Shown: positions 8,433-16,389 of the stretch, piece by piece
Position numbering within the stretch: position 1 is the first letter of the stretch
Layout of the letters: each line of letters opens with the position of its first letter
Assembly (NCBI GenBank): GCA_030654175.1
Contig: JAURXZ010000049.1
Span: 28,334-92,333 of the forward strand
Length of the DNA stretch: 64,000 nt
DNA from: Bacteroidia bacterium
GTDB taxonomy: Bacteria; Bacteroidota; Bacteroidia; 2-12-FULL-35-15
Direction of reading: 5' to 3'
Translations under genes and position numbers: made by a program
Notes under the pieces: model-generated
Told to the model about the DNA's origin: nothing
What the model saw: the letters and a program-made list of their open reading frames with translations, nothing else
Database searches by the model: none

Positions 8433-9626
8433 ATGAAGGCTGAACCAAGAACCATACTGCGCTTTTTACTGGAGTATTTTGATATTATCAACGAATTGTA
8501 TGAAACACAATCGAAAGGTGGTGTAATTCCTTATGAAACGTTGAATCTCATTACATCTAAGCATAACACGGATATTAAATCGCAGCTGATCGACTATAAA
8601 ATATTAAGTTCGGTTAATGATAATTACGAAATACGAACAGTTTATTATAACCTGATCGAGTTTATTTTAAGCGAATTCAAACCATTATTACCTGAAACAA
8701 TTGAAAAATATCATGTTTCAATTTCTGAATTATTCCGTAAAATTAAGGAAAACATTAATGGTGATAAAGTAATTTTAAATCAGCGGTTAACTGAATTGGC
8801 CAATGAAATAAGGACATTCTACGAAATGGTAGAGAAAAATACCATCAGCTTATTGAATGAAACGCGTGAATTAAAAGCCAACGTTAAGAAAATTGATTAC
8901 AGAGAAAAGATCGTTAGAGCTTCACGGTGGATTGACGAATATATTATTCCTCTCAACAAAATTCTGGATATCAATCATAGTGCTTCTATTGCCAATAAAT
9001 TATACGACATTTCAGAATATTCAAATAGATACCGTTTGAATTGTGATGATGAAAGTACACGTGTTTTGTTTGAAAAACTTTATTTTCAATTGATACAGGT
9101 GAACGATAATTTATTGCGCCAGTCAAAAATATTAACCACTGAATTATTACCGCTTATCGAGCGTATACGTACTGAATCGATCATTTTAACAGGTTGGATC
9201 ACTTTCTTGAAAAATCCTTATAAGCAAAAGGTTCCTCCAATGTTTGAATCGAAAAGAACAAATATCTATTCAAATAATACCTTCTTTAACGCTTCTGAAA
9301 TTTTTGAACAATTTAAAAATGAAACTGATATTTATTTTGAAGACGAAATAAATACAGAAGAGAAGTGGATCTTCGATAAAGATTTTTTTACCAACAAATT
9401 AAAATCTAATTTACCTGTAGAGGATTTTTTTAAGTGGTGTAACAAAACGTTGAAAGAAGAATATAAAAAAGTGGAGATAGAAAAATTCTTTGCCTTAACT
9501 ACTCTTGCCTTTGATGAGGACATTGAACGTGATTTTGGTAAAACTCCTGAATTCGACAAAATAAAAATTAACGATTTAACATTAACTGTTCCTAAAATAA
9601 CAATCAATAAACATGGAATTTCCTAA
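8433..9626 (+). CDS. Kleisin-size subunit of the SMC complex (MksF/JetA-like, inferred)
   Basis: The 397-residue protein is almost wholly charged and helical. An N-terminal stretch (1-75) ends in a short EIRTVYYNLIEF segment that could be a winged helix. A helical middle follows (80-260), and the C-terminal acidic region (290-370) precedes a final strand-like NDLTLTVPKITI. No enzyme motif, membrane segment or signal peptide is seen. The MksF/JetA assignment rests on position (3 bp after the SMC gene, 14-bp overlap with the MksE-like gene) and on length, not on recognised motifs. A structure comparison with MukF/MksF would decide it. Confidence 0.55.
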   Translation: MKAEPRTILRFLLEYFDIINELYETQSKGGVIPYETLNLITSKHNTDIKSQLIDYKILSSVNDNYEIRTVYYNLIEFILSEFKPLLPETIEKYHVSISELFRKIKENINGDKVILNQRLTELANEIRTFYEMVEKNTISLLNETRELKANVKKIDYREKIVRASRWIDEYIIPLNKILDINHSASIANKLYDISEYSNRYRLNCDDESTRVLFEKLYFQLIQVNDNLLRQSKILTTELLPLIERIRTESIILTGWITFLKNPYKQKVPPMFESKRTNIYSNNTFFNASEIFEQFKNETDIYFEDEINTEEKWIFDKDFFTNKLKSNLPVEDFFKWCNKTLKEEYKKVEIEKFFALTTLAFDEDIERDFGKTPEFDKIKINDLTLTVPKITINKHGIS

Positions 9627-10137
9627 TCACCATCGCCAAATTGTAGAAGATCTAATGAGTGGTAAATTTGTTTTACCTTCTGAGCGGACTTTTGCAGTTT
9701 TAAGAGATAACGAACAATCTTATACCTATTTCTTTAAAGCATCATTCAATTATGATCTAAAGGTTACTCAGGATTTTATTTACCTGGTTTCTGATGAATC
9801 AAATGAAATGTTATCACGTGATGTATGTATTTTTATTGCTCTTTTGAGCTACGAGCTTGACCGCGATGGAAAAAACTTTTTGGAAAGGATTCAATTCAGT
9901 GAGTTTGAGGTTGAAGAAATTGAAAATTACTTTACCAATTCTTCTTATATTGATTTGATCTTATCAAACAAACAGTTGAAGGATGCAGACTCCCGCAAAA
10001 ACTTTATCAATACCTTAAACCGTAGAAATATAATCGAAAAAACTGCTGATAGTCGTTTTGTATTTACATCAGCACATAAATTCTTTATGGATTTTGCAGC
10101 GGATATTGTGAAGTTTGAAAACGTGGAAAAGGAATAA
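9613..10137 (+). CDS. MksE-like (kite) subunit of the SMC complex
   Basis: The 174-residue protein has the pattern I associate with MksE/MukE: a short N-terminal helix with GKFVLPSERTF, then a Tyr/Phe-rich segment (YTYFFKASFNYDLK) leading to strand DFIYLVSD. Winged-helix-like helices follow, with a second wing (RRNIIEKTADSRFVFT) near 140-157. Such proteins bind the kleisin and help load the SMC complex on DNA. It overlaps the preceding gene by 14 bp, which supports a stoichiometric complex. No JetD/MksG-like nuclease gene follows; the next gene is a convergent glycosyltransferase. Confidence 0.65.
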   Translation: MEFPNHHRQIVEDLMSGKFVLPSERTFAVLRDNEQSYTYFFKASFNYDLKVTQDFIYLVSDESNEMLSRDVCIFIALLSYELDRDGKNFLERIQFSEFEVEEIENYFTNSSYIDLILSNKQLKDADSRKNFINTLNRRNIIEKTADSRFVFTSAHKFFMDFAADIVKFENVEKE

Positions 10138-10171
10138 TACAACGCTTGTTGCCATAATTAAAATAAAGTAT

Positions 10172-10207
10172 AGACCTGACAGTTTTTTAAATCTGTCAGG
10201 TCTTTTC
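10172..10207 (+). terminator. Terminator of the SMC operon
   Basis: An 11-bp perfect stem (AGACCTGACAG at 10172-10182 with 10193-10203) has a 10-nt A/T loop and is followed by TTTT. It lies 34 bp after the MksE-like stop, between convergent genes. The T tract favours plus-strand termination. Confidence 0.75.
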
Positions 10208-10256
10208 GTTTCGTAAAAGGTCGTTTGGGAATATAAAATTTGAAACGTCAACATTT

Positions 10257-11288
10257 CTACATAAACCGATTCTCGATATCGATCTCCGTAAAAGTTTTTT
10301 TTCCTCTTAAATAGTAATCAGCAATAATGCTATGCTTATACACAGCTGTGGTAGCATGTTGTTTTATTTGTTCCTTTAATAATTTACGTTTTTTTAATGT
10401 TTTACCAAACGAAGCGTAAAAACTAAAATGAGCTTTTATTACAGCGGTGAAACTGCTGAACTGTCCTGAAAATAGAAACTTTGAGCCGGCAATACCGTCC
10501 AGTAAAAAACGGATGAATAATTTCAAATAGAAATATTCAGGTGGATGATTTTTGGAAAGCAACAGTAAATTATTACGAAAATTTAAAAATGTTTTATAAG
10601 GATTCGTTTTATTTAATGTTCCTCCTCCAACGTGGTACACTGTTGATTCAGCACAATACATAACTTTATAACCAAAATTTTTCAAGCGCCAACATAGATC
10701 GATTTCTTCCATGTGAGCAAAAAAATCTTCATCAAAACCTTGAATTTTCTGGTAATATTGGGCCCTTACAAATAAGCAGGCGCCAGTGGCCCAGAATACT
10801 TCACGGGTATCATTATATTGTCCTTTATCTTCTTCAATAGTTGAAAAGATCCGGCCGCGACAAAATGGGTAACCATATTTATCAATAAAACCGCCTGCTG
10901 CACCGGCATATTCAAAATATGTTTTTTTGTTATGGTCTTTTATTTTGGGCTGACATGCGGCAATACTTATATCATCATCCATTAGTTTTATGATGGGCTC
11001 GATCCAATTTGGAGTTACTTCTACATCAGAGTTAAGCAATACATAATATTCTGCACTAACGAGTTTTAATGCATCGTTATAACCTTTTGCAAACCCTCCA
11101 TTAATGGTGTTTTTGATGATCTTTACCTGAGGGTAGTTTGTTGTTAGAAAGGATACTGAATCATCGGTGGATGCGTTGTCTGCTACTATTATTTGGGTAT
11201 CTGAAGCATTGTTTGCTATTACAGATGGTAAAAATTTTTCGAGAAAATTTTTACCATTCCAATTTAAGATAACTACTGCAACCTTCAT
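10257..11288 (-). CDS. Family 2 glycosyltransferase
   Basis: The 343-residue protein has a GT-A fold start (VAVVILNWNG), the nucleotide-sugar Asp in VADNASTD (D37, D42), the NGGFAKGYN block and the metal site LLNSDVEV (D88). These are characteristic of rhamnosyl/glycosyl transferases such as the WbbL group. The acidic HMEEIDLCWR segment is the usual catalytic-base region. It would add a sugar to a surface polysaccharide or lipid-linked glycan on the cytoplasmic face; donor and acceptor are unknown. It is preceded by a near-perfect promoter only 4 nt from the ATG, so the mRNA is probably leaderless. Confidence 0.88.
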   Translation of the reverse strand: MKVAVVILNWNGKNFLEKFLPSVIANNASDTQIIVADNASTDDSVSFLTTNYPQVKIIKNTINGGFAKGYNDALKLVSAEYYVLLNSDVEVTPNWIEPIIKLMDDDISIAACQPKIKDHNKKTYFEYAGAAGGFIDKYGYPFCRGRIFSTIEEDKGQYNDTREVFWATGACLFVRAQYYQKIQGFDEDFFAHMEEIDLCWRLKNFGYKVMYCAESTVYHVGGGTLNKTNPYKTFLNFRNNLLLLSKNHPPEYFYLKLFIRFLLDGIAGSKFLFSGQFSSFTAVIKAHFSFYASFGKTLKKRKLLKEQIKQHATTAVYKHSIIADYYLRGKKTFTEIDIENRFM

Positions 11289-11292
11289 AAAA

Positions 11293-11325
11293 CAAATGTA
11301 ATGGAAATAGTACTAAGTAAACAAA
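11293..11325 (-). promoter_or_regulatory. Consensus Bacteroidota promoter TTTG-N21-TACATTTG
   Basis: Read on the minus strand, TTTG (11325-11322) and TACATTTG (11300-11293) are separated by 21 nt, matching the -33/-7 consensus. The box ends 4 nt before the glycosyltransferase ATG at 11288. Confidence 0.7.
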
Positions 11326-11328
11326 CTG

Positions 11329-11676
11329 CTAATTTTTTGGTTTTAAAAATTCCCCATCGATGATCAATAATTTTACGCTATCGCTCGAAATAGATCGATG
11401 TGAGCTTAGATCGTCAGAAACAATATAGGTCATTCCTTTTGAAAGTGTAAATTTCTCCCCGTTTTTAAGTTCACTTATAAAACTACCTTCTAAACAATGG
11501 ACAATATGCCCTTTTTGACACCAGTGGTCAGCTAAATAATTTTCTGAATACTCTACCATACGAATTCTAAGTCCATTCATTTGTATTGTTTGCCAATACG
11601 ATGTCCCTGTTTCTCCCTTATGTTCAGTTTTTTCTACTTTGTCCCAGGCTAACGTTTGAAATGGTATGGTGTACAT
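11329..11676 (-). CDS. Small cupin-fold protein with DHWC motif
   Basis: The 115-residue protein is a single-domain cupin. Block 1 contains YLADHWCQKGHIVHCLEG, with the Asp-His-Trp-Cys motif of a small uncharacterised cupin family. Block 2 follows KNGEKFTLSKGMTYIVSDD and ends with SSHRS. The conserved opening (IPFQTLAWDKVEKTEHKGET) matches my memory of that family. The His and Cys residues suggest a metal site, but no reaction is established. It has no signal peptide. It lies on the minus strand between the glycosyltransferase and GWxTD genes, with no clear functional link. Confidence 0.7.
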   Translation of the reverse strand: MYTIPFQTLAWDKVEKTEHKGETGTSYWQTIQMNGLRIRMVEYSENYLADHWCQKGHIVHCLEGSFISELKNGEKFTLSKGMTYIVSDDLSSHRSISSDSVKLLIIDGEFLKPKN

Positions 11677-11730
11677 CAGACTTTATATAAGTTAATTTAT
11701 AAAAATAATTTAAGCCTGTTTGAAGCGTCC

Positions 11731-11772
11731 CAACAACTATCAACCAACAACTATCAACCAACAACTATCAAC
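11731..11772. repeat. Three perfect 14-bp tandem repeats
   Basis: The unit CAACAACTATCAAC occurs three times head to tail (11731, 11745, 11759), followed by a degenerate TATCAATTATC tail. It lies between the GWxTD stop (11788) and the cupin start (11676). An overlapping plus-strand reading frame here is only a shadow. Confidence 0.85.
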
Positions 11773-11787
11773 TATCAATTATCAAAA

Positions 11788-13287
11788 CTACCGTGGATTA
11801 CGAAAATTTTCACCGGCATTTCCACCAAAATGATCAGGAGCTTTTGTGTCATCCATATTAGTGGATGGACTATCACGCTTATGAATTAGAAGTTCCCATC
11901 TGGTATTATTAATTTCACCTTGTGCGGTAGAATGTATCAATGAATATTTATTGGTAACCAGATCGGGATTATAGAACACAAATTTTTTATTTGATTGTTT
12001 GTTCCCGGGGTAGGTCAATGAAAGGGATCTGTCATATAAGCTGTAGTATTCCCATATTTCATATGGATACGCACTAGGCTCCACATCCATTTTGGATCGT
12101 TGATCGGGGCGGCCATATTGTAAATAAACCCGGCCCCTGTCTGTGTCATACCCTTTTAGACTGTATGTTCCAAACTCTTTATTTACTTTCATTACTTCCT
12201 TATAATATTCTAACCACATTAATTGAGGCTCCAATTCATTGCGTGATTTCCAAAAATTATAGAAAAGTTTTTGCATAAGCTCTAAATTCCTGCCTTTCAA
12301 TTGATTTGCAGCATATTGAATTTCCGAATTGCTTGATATCGGGCGTAATGATCTTATATAATCCGATAATGTATCCACACTGGTATAGCTGGTAACAAAG
12401 GTGTTGGTCACATTAACTGATTTTAGATCTTCAATACTTAATTGCCCTTGTGAGTTTTTACGTTGAATGAAATAGCTGCGTTCTGCCTGTATTTTGTTTT
12501 CCTTATCTCTTAACTCTACTATCAGATTATAATTACCCGATGGCAGTTTTTCAATATTGAACTCAGAAAGTAATATATTCACATCATTGGCTGTTTGTTT
12601 CGAAAATGCGCTGTAATCGTTGAGTTTCACTTTTTTTTCGGACGATTCTAAAAAATAATTCAGCACTATTTTTTCACCCTCTCCAATTATTTTTTTTGAG
12701 TTATATATTTCTGCATAGAACCTCAGTTTATGAATGTTTTCAGGGTAAAACGTTGAAACATAAGGTATAAGGTCAAAACCGCTTTTAGTAAGAATACTAG
12801 GAGTTGTTGATTTTACATACGATTCCAAGGTTTGAATATCAGAAACTGTTACTTTATTTTCAGGGAAATCAATAGTAATTGGCATTGTAGTAACAAATGG
12901 TTTATCCAAAAGTTTGTTTTTATCCGCTATTGAAATATCCATGTTGTAAGCGCCATTTGCTAAGGTAAAGCGCTGCTGGTCAATAAAATTGGGATATGCT
13001 TTGCTGGTATCATCTGTTTCCGGACTGATTAAGGTATATTTTTGTGCATTTTTAATTTCGCCATTTTGGGTAAAGCTGATAGTGATATCAACCGCTCCCT
13101 GGTATTTTCCTGTAGCGTTTTTAACAAACGTCACCGAATTACCAATAACTGATAGATAAGTTTCGATATAGGGGCCCTTAGCTGGTACATTAAAGGTAGC
13201 ATACGTCAAATATGCGGTAACATTGTTTGCGTTGGCAGTTAATACCGCCAATAAAACAAAACATACTAAAATAAGGTGTTTTTTCAT
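11788..13287 (-). CDS. GWxTD domain-containing secreted protein
   Basis: The 499-residue protein has a signal peptide (about residues 1-20, ending TANA). Its beta-rich N-terminal two-thirds is of unknown function. The C-terminal module typical of Bacteroidota GWxTD proteins includes FWKSRN, then SLKGYDTDRGRVYLQYGRPDQ around residue 377, and YPYEIWEYY. The motif here reads GYDTD instead of GWxTD. Such proteins are exported, probably periplasmic or outer-membrane associated, and their role is not established. A TAACTTTG box upstream on the minus strand (13341-13334) may drive it. Conserved residues near the C-terminus (KAPDHFGGNAGENFRNPR) look intact. Confidence 0.82.
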   Translation of the reverse strand: MKKHLILVCFVLLAVLTANANNVTAYLTYATFNVPAKGPYIETYLSVIGNSVTFVKNATGKYQGAVDITISFTQNGEIKNAQKYTLISPETDDTSKAYPNFIDQQRFTLANGAYNMDISIADKNKLLDKPFVTTMPITIDFPENKVTVSDIQTLESYVKSTTPSILTKSGFDLIPYVSTFYPENIHKLRFYAEIYNSKKIIGEGEKIVLNYFLESSEKKVKLNDYSAFSKQTANDVNILLSEFNIEKLPSGNYNLIVELRDKENKIQAERSYFIQRKNSQGQLSIEDLKSVNVTNTFVTSYTSVDTLSDYIRSLRPISSNSEIQYAANQLKGRNLELMQKLFYNFWKSRNELEPQLMWLEYYKEVMKVNKEFGTYSLKGYDTDRGRVYLQYGRPDQRSKMDVEPSAYPYEIWEYYSLYDRSLSLTYPGNKQSNKKFVFYNPDLVTNKYSLIHSTAQGEINNTRWELLIHKRDSPSTNMDDTKAPDHFGGNAGENFRNPR

Positions 13288-13333
13288 TTAAATTTTTTTT
13301 TTGACGCGTTCCGATCACAACGCTGAATATCTA

Positions 13334-13341
13334 CAAAGTTA
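13334..13341 (-). promoter_or_regulatory. -7 promoter box (TAACTTTG) for the GWxTD gene
   Basis: On the minus strand, TAACTTTG lies 46 nt before the ATG at 13287. No clear TTTG -33 box is seen. It is back to back with the tRNA promoter. Confidence 0.45.
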
Positions 13342-13391
13342 AGCAATAAATATTTTTTTTTCTTTTTATATCTATTAAATCAAAAAAATAC

Positions 13392-13399
13392 TACTTTTG
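13392..13399 (+). promoter_or_regulatory. -7 promoter box (TACTTTTG) for tRNA-Ser
   Basis: TACTTTTG fits TAnnTTTG and ends 6 nt before the mature 5' end of the tRNA, so transcription would begin at or next to the tRNA itself. The -33 position is occupied by a T run. Confidence 0.6.
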
Positions 13400-13405
13400 T
13401 CGTCT

Positions 13406-13490
13406 GGAGAAATGGCAGAGTGGTCTATTGCGGCAGTCTTGAAAACTGTTGAGGGTTACACCTCCTGGGGTTCGAATCCCTATTTCTCCG
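13406..13490 (+). tRNA. tRNA-Ser (anticodon TGA)
   Basis: The 85-nt gene folds as a class II tRNA. The acceptor stem is GGAGAAA/TTTCTCC (13406-13412 with 13483-13489) with discriminator G13490. The anticodon stem is 13433-13437 with 13445-13449, and the loop CTTGAAA carries anticodon TGA at 13440-13442. A long variable arm and GGTTCGAATCC T-arm follow. The 3' CCA is not encoded. A terminator follows at once. Confidence 0.95.
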
Positions 13491-13497
13491 CTCCTTT

Positions 13498-13539
13498 AAA
13501 CCGTAAATAGCTAAATTTAAGCTGTTTGCGGTTTTTTTT
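13498..13539 (+). terminator. Terminator after tRNA-Ser
   Basis: ACCGTAAATAGCT pairs with AGCTGTTTGCGGT with two imperfect positions around an A/T loop, then runs into a T8 tract. It lies within 10 nt of the tRNA 3' end. Confidence 0.75.
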
Positions 13540-13669
13540 ATTCCTGATTTAATCCACATTTGCCATCAATAAAATTTTTTAGGCAAACAAAATCACCCAA
13601 AAACATATTTTTCATCATTTATTTAAAGTGAGAAAGTTGTTTCCTTTGCAGTTATCAATAAAGTTAAAT

Positions 13670-14167
13670 ATGAATTTAACCCATGTTCATTTACTAATTA
13701 CCCATCTTCCTATTTTCGGTTCAATATTAGGTGGAATTGTTTTAGCACATGGCTTGTGGGCAAAAAGCAATCCAACAAAAATGGCTGCTTATATTCTTTT
13801 CATCATTTCATCCATCGGGGCTGGTATTGCTTATTTAACAGGTGAAGCTGCCGAAGAAGCAGTTGAACATATCCAAGGTGTTGCCGAAGGAATGATTGAG
13901 CAACATGAAGATTTTGCTTTAATTTCTTTAATCGCTTTAATTATTTTAGGCTTTTCATCTATTGTTGGTGCTTTTTTTATTTTAAAACAATCTTCAGTTG
14001 TAAGAAATGTCGCCTGGGTTATTCTATTTATTTCACTTATTAGTTTTGGATTAATTGCCAGAACAGGATATCTGGGAGGGCTTATAAGGCATACAGAAGT
14101 TGATCCTTCCAATATCAATACCATTCAGGGTGGGGAAGAGGAAGAAGGCGAAGATGAGGACGATTAA
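13670..14167 (+). CDS. Small integral membrane protein, DUF2231-like
   Basis: The protein is 165 residues from the ATG at 13670 (a GTG at 13628 would add 14 residues that do not look native). It has four hydrophobic segments and conserved His residues: HVHLLITHLPIFG near the start, EQHEDFA in the middle and GLIRH near the end. This matches the layout of DUF2231 membrane proteins, some of which may bind haem. The tail is strongly acidic (GGEEEEGEDEDD). The function is unknown. Nothing in the neighbours suggests a pathway. Confidence 0.65.
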   Translation: MNLTHVHLLITHLPIFGSILGGIVLAHGLWAKSNPTKMAAYILFIISSIGAGIAYLTGEAAEEAVEHIQGVAEGMIEQHEDFALISLIALIILGFSSIVGAFFILKQSSVVRNVAWVILFISLISFGLIARTGYLGGLIRHTEVDPSNINTIQGGEEEEGEDEDD

Positions 14168-14295
14168 TATATCAAATGAAACAATCAGTATTTGTAAAAT
14201 TTGTTTTGCAAAATCTGTTAAGTTCTTTTGCAAAGCAAGATAATTTTTGATTGTTGTTTTTCTGATCAAACATCACCTCTCCTTTTAATTCATAA

Positions 14296-15330
14296 TTACC
14301 TTGTAATTATTATTTTTTTGTATTTCTTAAATCGGAAATCACTCCCTTCTACTTCAATAAAATACATTCCTGTTGGAAGATCTGTAATTAATTTGATATC
14401 AGGTACTTGGGCACTTACAACTTCAGAATGAACAACTTGCCCTAAAGAATTGTAAAGCCTGATAAAGCGAATGTTCGTATTAGTCCCCAAAGAAATAGTT
14501 ATTTCATCTTTTACCGGATTTGGAAAAACAGAAAAGGAATTAATGAGGAATTCCCCATTTACAGAGGCAATTTTATCAGGATTGAACAATTGTGCCTGGA
14601 AAACCTCTTTTGTTGTATTGTTTTGAACAAATGCAACTACTCTAAGCTCATCAATGTTCTTTATTTTATGAAGTGGCCAGTTGATGAGAGTTGAATCAGA
14701 ACCATTAATGGCGGTATTTACTAATACCATTCCATCGGCATCTGGAAGCATTTTACGCATCACATATTCGTAAGAAGTTTCGCTGTTGCTTCCCGGGGAG
14801 GCTGAATAAGAGCTTTTCAAAACATTTTTTTCAATAACTACGATGTGCGCAACTAAATTTTCTCCCGAGTTAGAAGCATCCGCTGATGTAAACTTAAGCG
14901 AACCACTTAACAGGTTTCCATTCAATATAAAATTTGTTGATTGAATAATATACTTTGGCGCAACAGCCGCACGATTACTAACAATTGAAGAAATGCCGGA
15001 GGTGAAAACGGTTGATGGACCATCAAATATATTCCCATCCATTATGGAATAGGGAACACCACTTACTGCATAATAACCTACTCTTTGGTCTGATTCCGCT
15101 GCATTATCCCAATACATTGAATCATTGGAATAGGGGAATGAAGTATGAAAAGCTACTGCACAGCAAATGGTTGGATTATTATTTACATGGTCATATACCA
15201 ATGGACTATAGCTTGCACAAGGCGGACAACTCGAATTTGTGAATTGTTCGATCAAAACCACCCGCTGTTGAGCAAAGCCTATAATATTGGCAAAAATCAA
15301 AACCAAAATGGAGGAAATATATTTTTTCAT
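14296..15330 (-). CDS. Omp28-like protein with T9SS type A sorting domain
   Basis: The 344-residue protein has a signal peptide (1-20). A thioredoxin-like Omp28 module includes a C35-PP-C38 motif in NSSCPPCAS and cis-Pro-type VSGVPYSIMDG. The C-terminal ~75 residues form a type A T9SS sorting domain (SVFPNPVKDEITI, IRLYNSLGQVV, LPTGMYFIEVEG). The protein is therefore exported by Sec, then passed through the T9SS and attached or released at the cell surface. A surface thiol-disulfide role is possible but not shown. It is the second T9SS substrate in this window and carries the other sorting class from the giant adhesin. Confidence 0.88.
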   Translation of the reverse strand: MKKYISSILVLIFANIIGFAQQRVVLIEQFTNSSCPPCASYSPLVYDHVNNNPTICCAVAFHTSFPYSNDSMYWDNAAESDQRVGYYAVSGVPYSIMDGNIFDGPSTVFTSGISSIVSNRAAVAPKYIIQSTNFILNGNLLSGSLKFTSADASNSGENLVAHIVVIEKNVLKSSYSASPGSNSETSYEYVMRKMLPDADGMVLVNTAINGSDSTLINWPLHKIKNIDELRVVAFVQNNTTKEVFQAQLFNPDKIASVNGEFLINSFSVFPNPVKDEITISLGTNTNIRFIRLYNSLGQVVHSEVVSAQVPDIKLITDLPTGMYFIEVEGSDFRFKKYKKIIITR

Positions 15331-15365
15331 TTTTTTTAATTTTAATCACCCACTGATAAACAAAA

Positions 15366-15499
15366 TAAATAGAACGCAGATATTACCTATAATTATGATG
15401 GACAGAAATTTAAAAACTTATTTTATCATAAAAATATGGATAAAAACCGATAGGATCATATTTAATCCTATTCAATCTGCGTCATCTGCGTTCTATTTA
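15366..15499. repeat. 134-bp element with perfect 16-bp terminal inverted repeats
   Basis: The arm at 15366-15381 (TAAATAGAACGCAGAT) is the exact reverse complement of 15484-15499. Inside, a 6-bp hairpin TAGGAT/ATCCTA (15451-15470) is present. No reading frame and no clear target-site duplication is visible. It lies in the 376-bp gap between the Omp28-like and sigma genes. The AACGCAGAT/ATCTGCGTT core occurs widely in Bacteroidota intergenic DNA (from memory). Confidence 0.7.
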
Positions 15500-15594
15500 A
15501 TTACTGAATTTAGTGAAAATTAAAACATTATCCTCCAATTTACGTTACTCTCCAAATGATTATTTTTTGATGTGATATTAATACAAAATAAAGA

Positions 15595-15602
15595 TAACTT
15601 TG
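15595..15602 (+). promoter_or_regulatory. Possible -7 box (TAACTTTG) for the ECF sigma gene
   Basis: TAACTTTG matches TAnnTTTG and lies 104 nt before the chosen sigma start at 15707. No clear -33 box is seen. Confidence 0.35.
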
Positions 15603-15706
15603 AGATCCTTGATCGGCATAATTCCGGTAAAAAAATAAAAAAACAAAGTATCCTGTATCTTTTTAAAATTTTAGCGTTATAAGAACGATTGAAACATTTT
15701 CCCTTT

Positions 15707-16273
15707 ATGATTGAAGTCTCAAAATACCATGCAACAAAAGTAGATCTGGCCAATGAACAGGGCTTAGTGGAAGCTGCGAAAAAGGATCCGAAAGATTTTG
15801 CAGTGCTTTATGAAGCGTATTATGAGCCGATATTCAGGTATATCTACCAACGTTTGGATAGTAAAGAACCTGCTTTTGATGCCACGCAGCAAGTGTTTTT
15901 AAAAGCGATGGCCAATTTACATAAATACGAAAACAGGGGAGTTCCTTTTGCATCATGGCTTTACCGGATCGCTTTTAGTGAAGTAAATAATTTGTTCCGT
16001 CAGGAAAAAGCCCAACGTACCATAAATATTGATTCCGTTAGTGTTTATACGATCATCGAAGAAATGGAGGAAAGCAAGATCGATCGGTATCATGATAAAA
16101 TAGTTTCAATTATCTCAGAACAATTAGAAGAGGACCAGTTACAATTAATTGAGATGCGTTTTTTTGAAAAACGTTCCTTCAAAGAAATAGCTGAAATACT
16201 TGATATTACAGAAAATAATGCAAAAGTGAAAACATACAGGGTATTGGAAATTTTGAAAAAAAGTTTAAAATAA
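15707..16273 (+). CDS. ECF-type RNA polymerase sigma factor
   Basis: The protein is 188 residues from the ATG at 15707; a TTG at 15689 would add six residues but is not preferred. Sigma-70 region 2 runs over YEAYYEPIFRYIYQRL to DATQQVFLKAMANL, with WLYRIAFSEVNN as region 2.4. Region 4 is the helix-turn-helix LQLIEMRFFEKRSFKEIAEILDI to NNAKVKTYRVLEILKK. No extra domain is present. The gene 117 bp downstream encodes a one-TM protein that could be its anti-sigma partner. Target genes are unknown; secreted-protein genes nearby are candidates only by position. Confidence 0.92.
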   Translation: MIEVSKYHATKVDLANEQGLVEAAKKDPKDFAVLYEAYYEPIFRYIYQRLDSKEPAFDATQQVFLKAMANLHKYENRGVPFASWLYRIAFSEVNNLFRQEKAQRTINIDSVSVYTIIEEMEESKIDRYHDKIVSIISEQLEEDQLQLIEMRFFEKRSFKEIAEILDITENNAKVKTYRVLEILKKSLK

Positions 16274-16389
16274 ATGTTCCTTTTAGGTCTTCCTAGATGG
16301 GATAGGCCTAAGGGGGTAAAAAATAAAAAATAAACCAAACACGTTCTGAAAGCCTCCTTTTTGGGGAAGTTGGAGGGGCTCTTAAAAAA

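Noticed and set aside
5742..10137. Wadjet (JetABCD) defence system
   Set aside because: No JetD/MksG nuclease gene is adjacent, and the gene order differs, so I call only an MksBEF-like complex.
11656..11889. 77-codon plus-strand reading frame
   Set aside because: It lies antisense to the conserved GWxTD C-terminus and runs through the 14-bp tandem repeat; composition is repetitive.
13628..13669. GTG start for the DUF2231-like protein
   Set aside because: The added residues are not typical of the family, whose conserved N-terminus begins at the ATG at 13670.
13831..14269. Minus-strand frames over the DUF2231-like gene
   Set aside because: Shadows of the plus-strand gene, which has conserved His positions and membrane topology.
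15689..15706. TTG start for the ECF sigma factor
   Set aside because: An ATG six codons later gives a complete sigma factor and is the more usual start.
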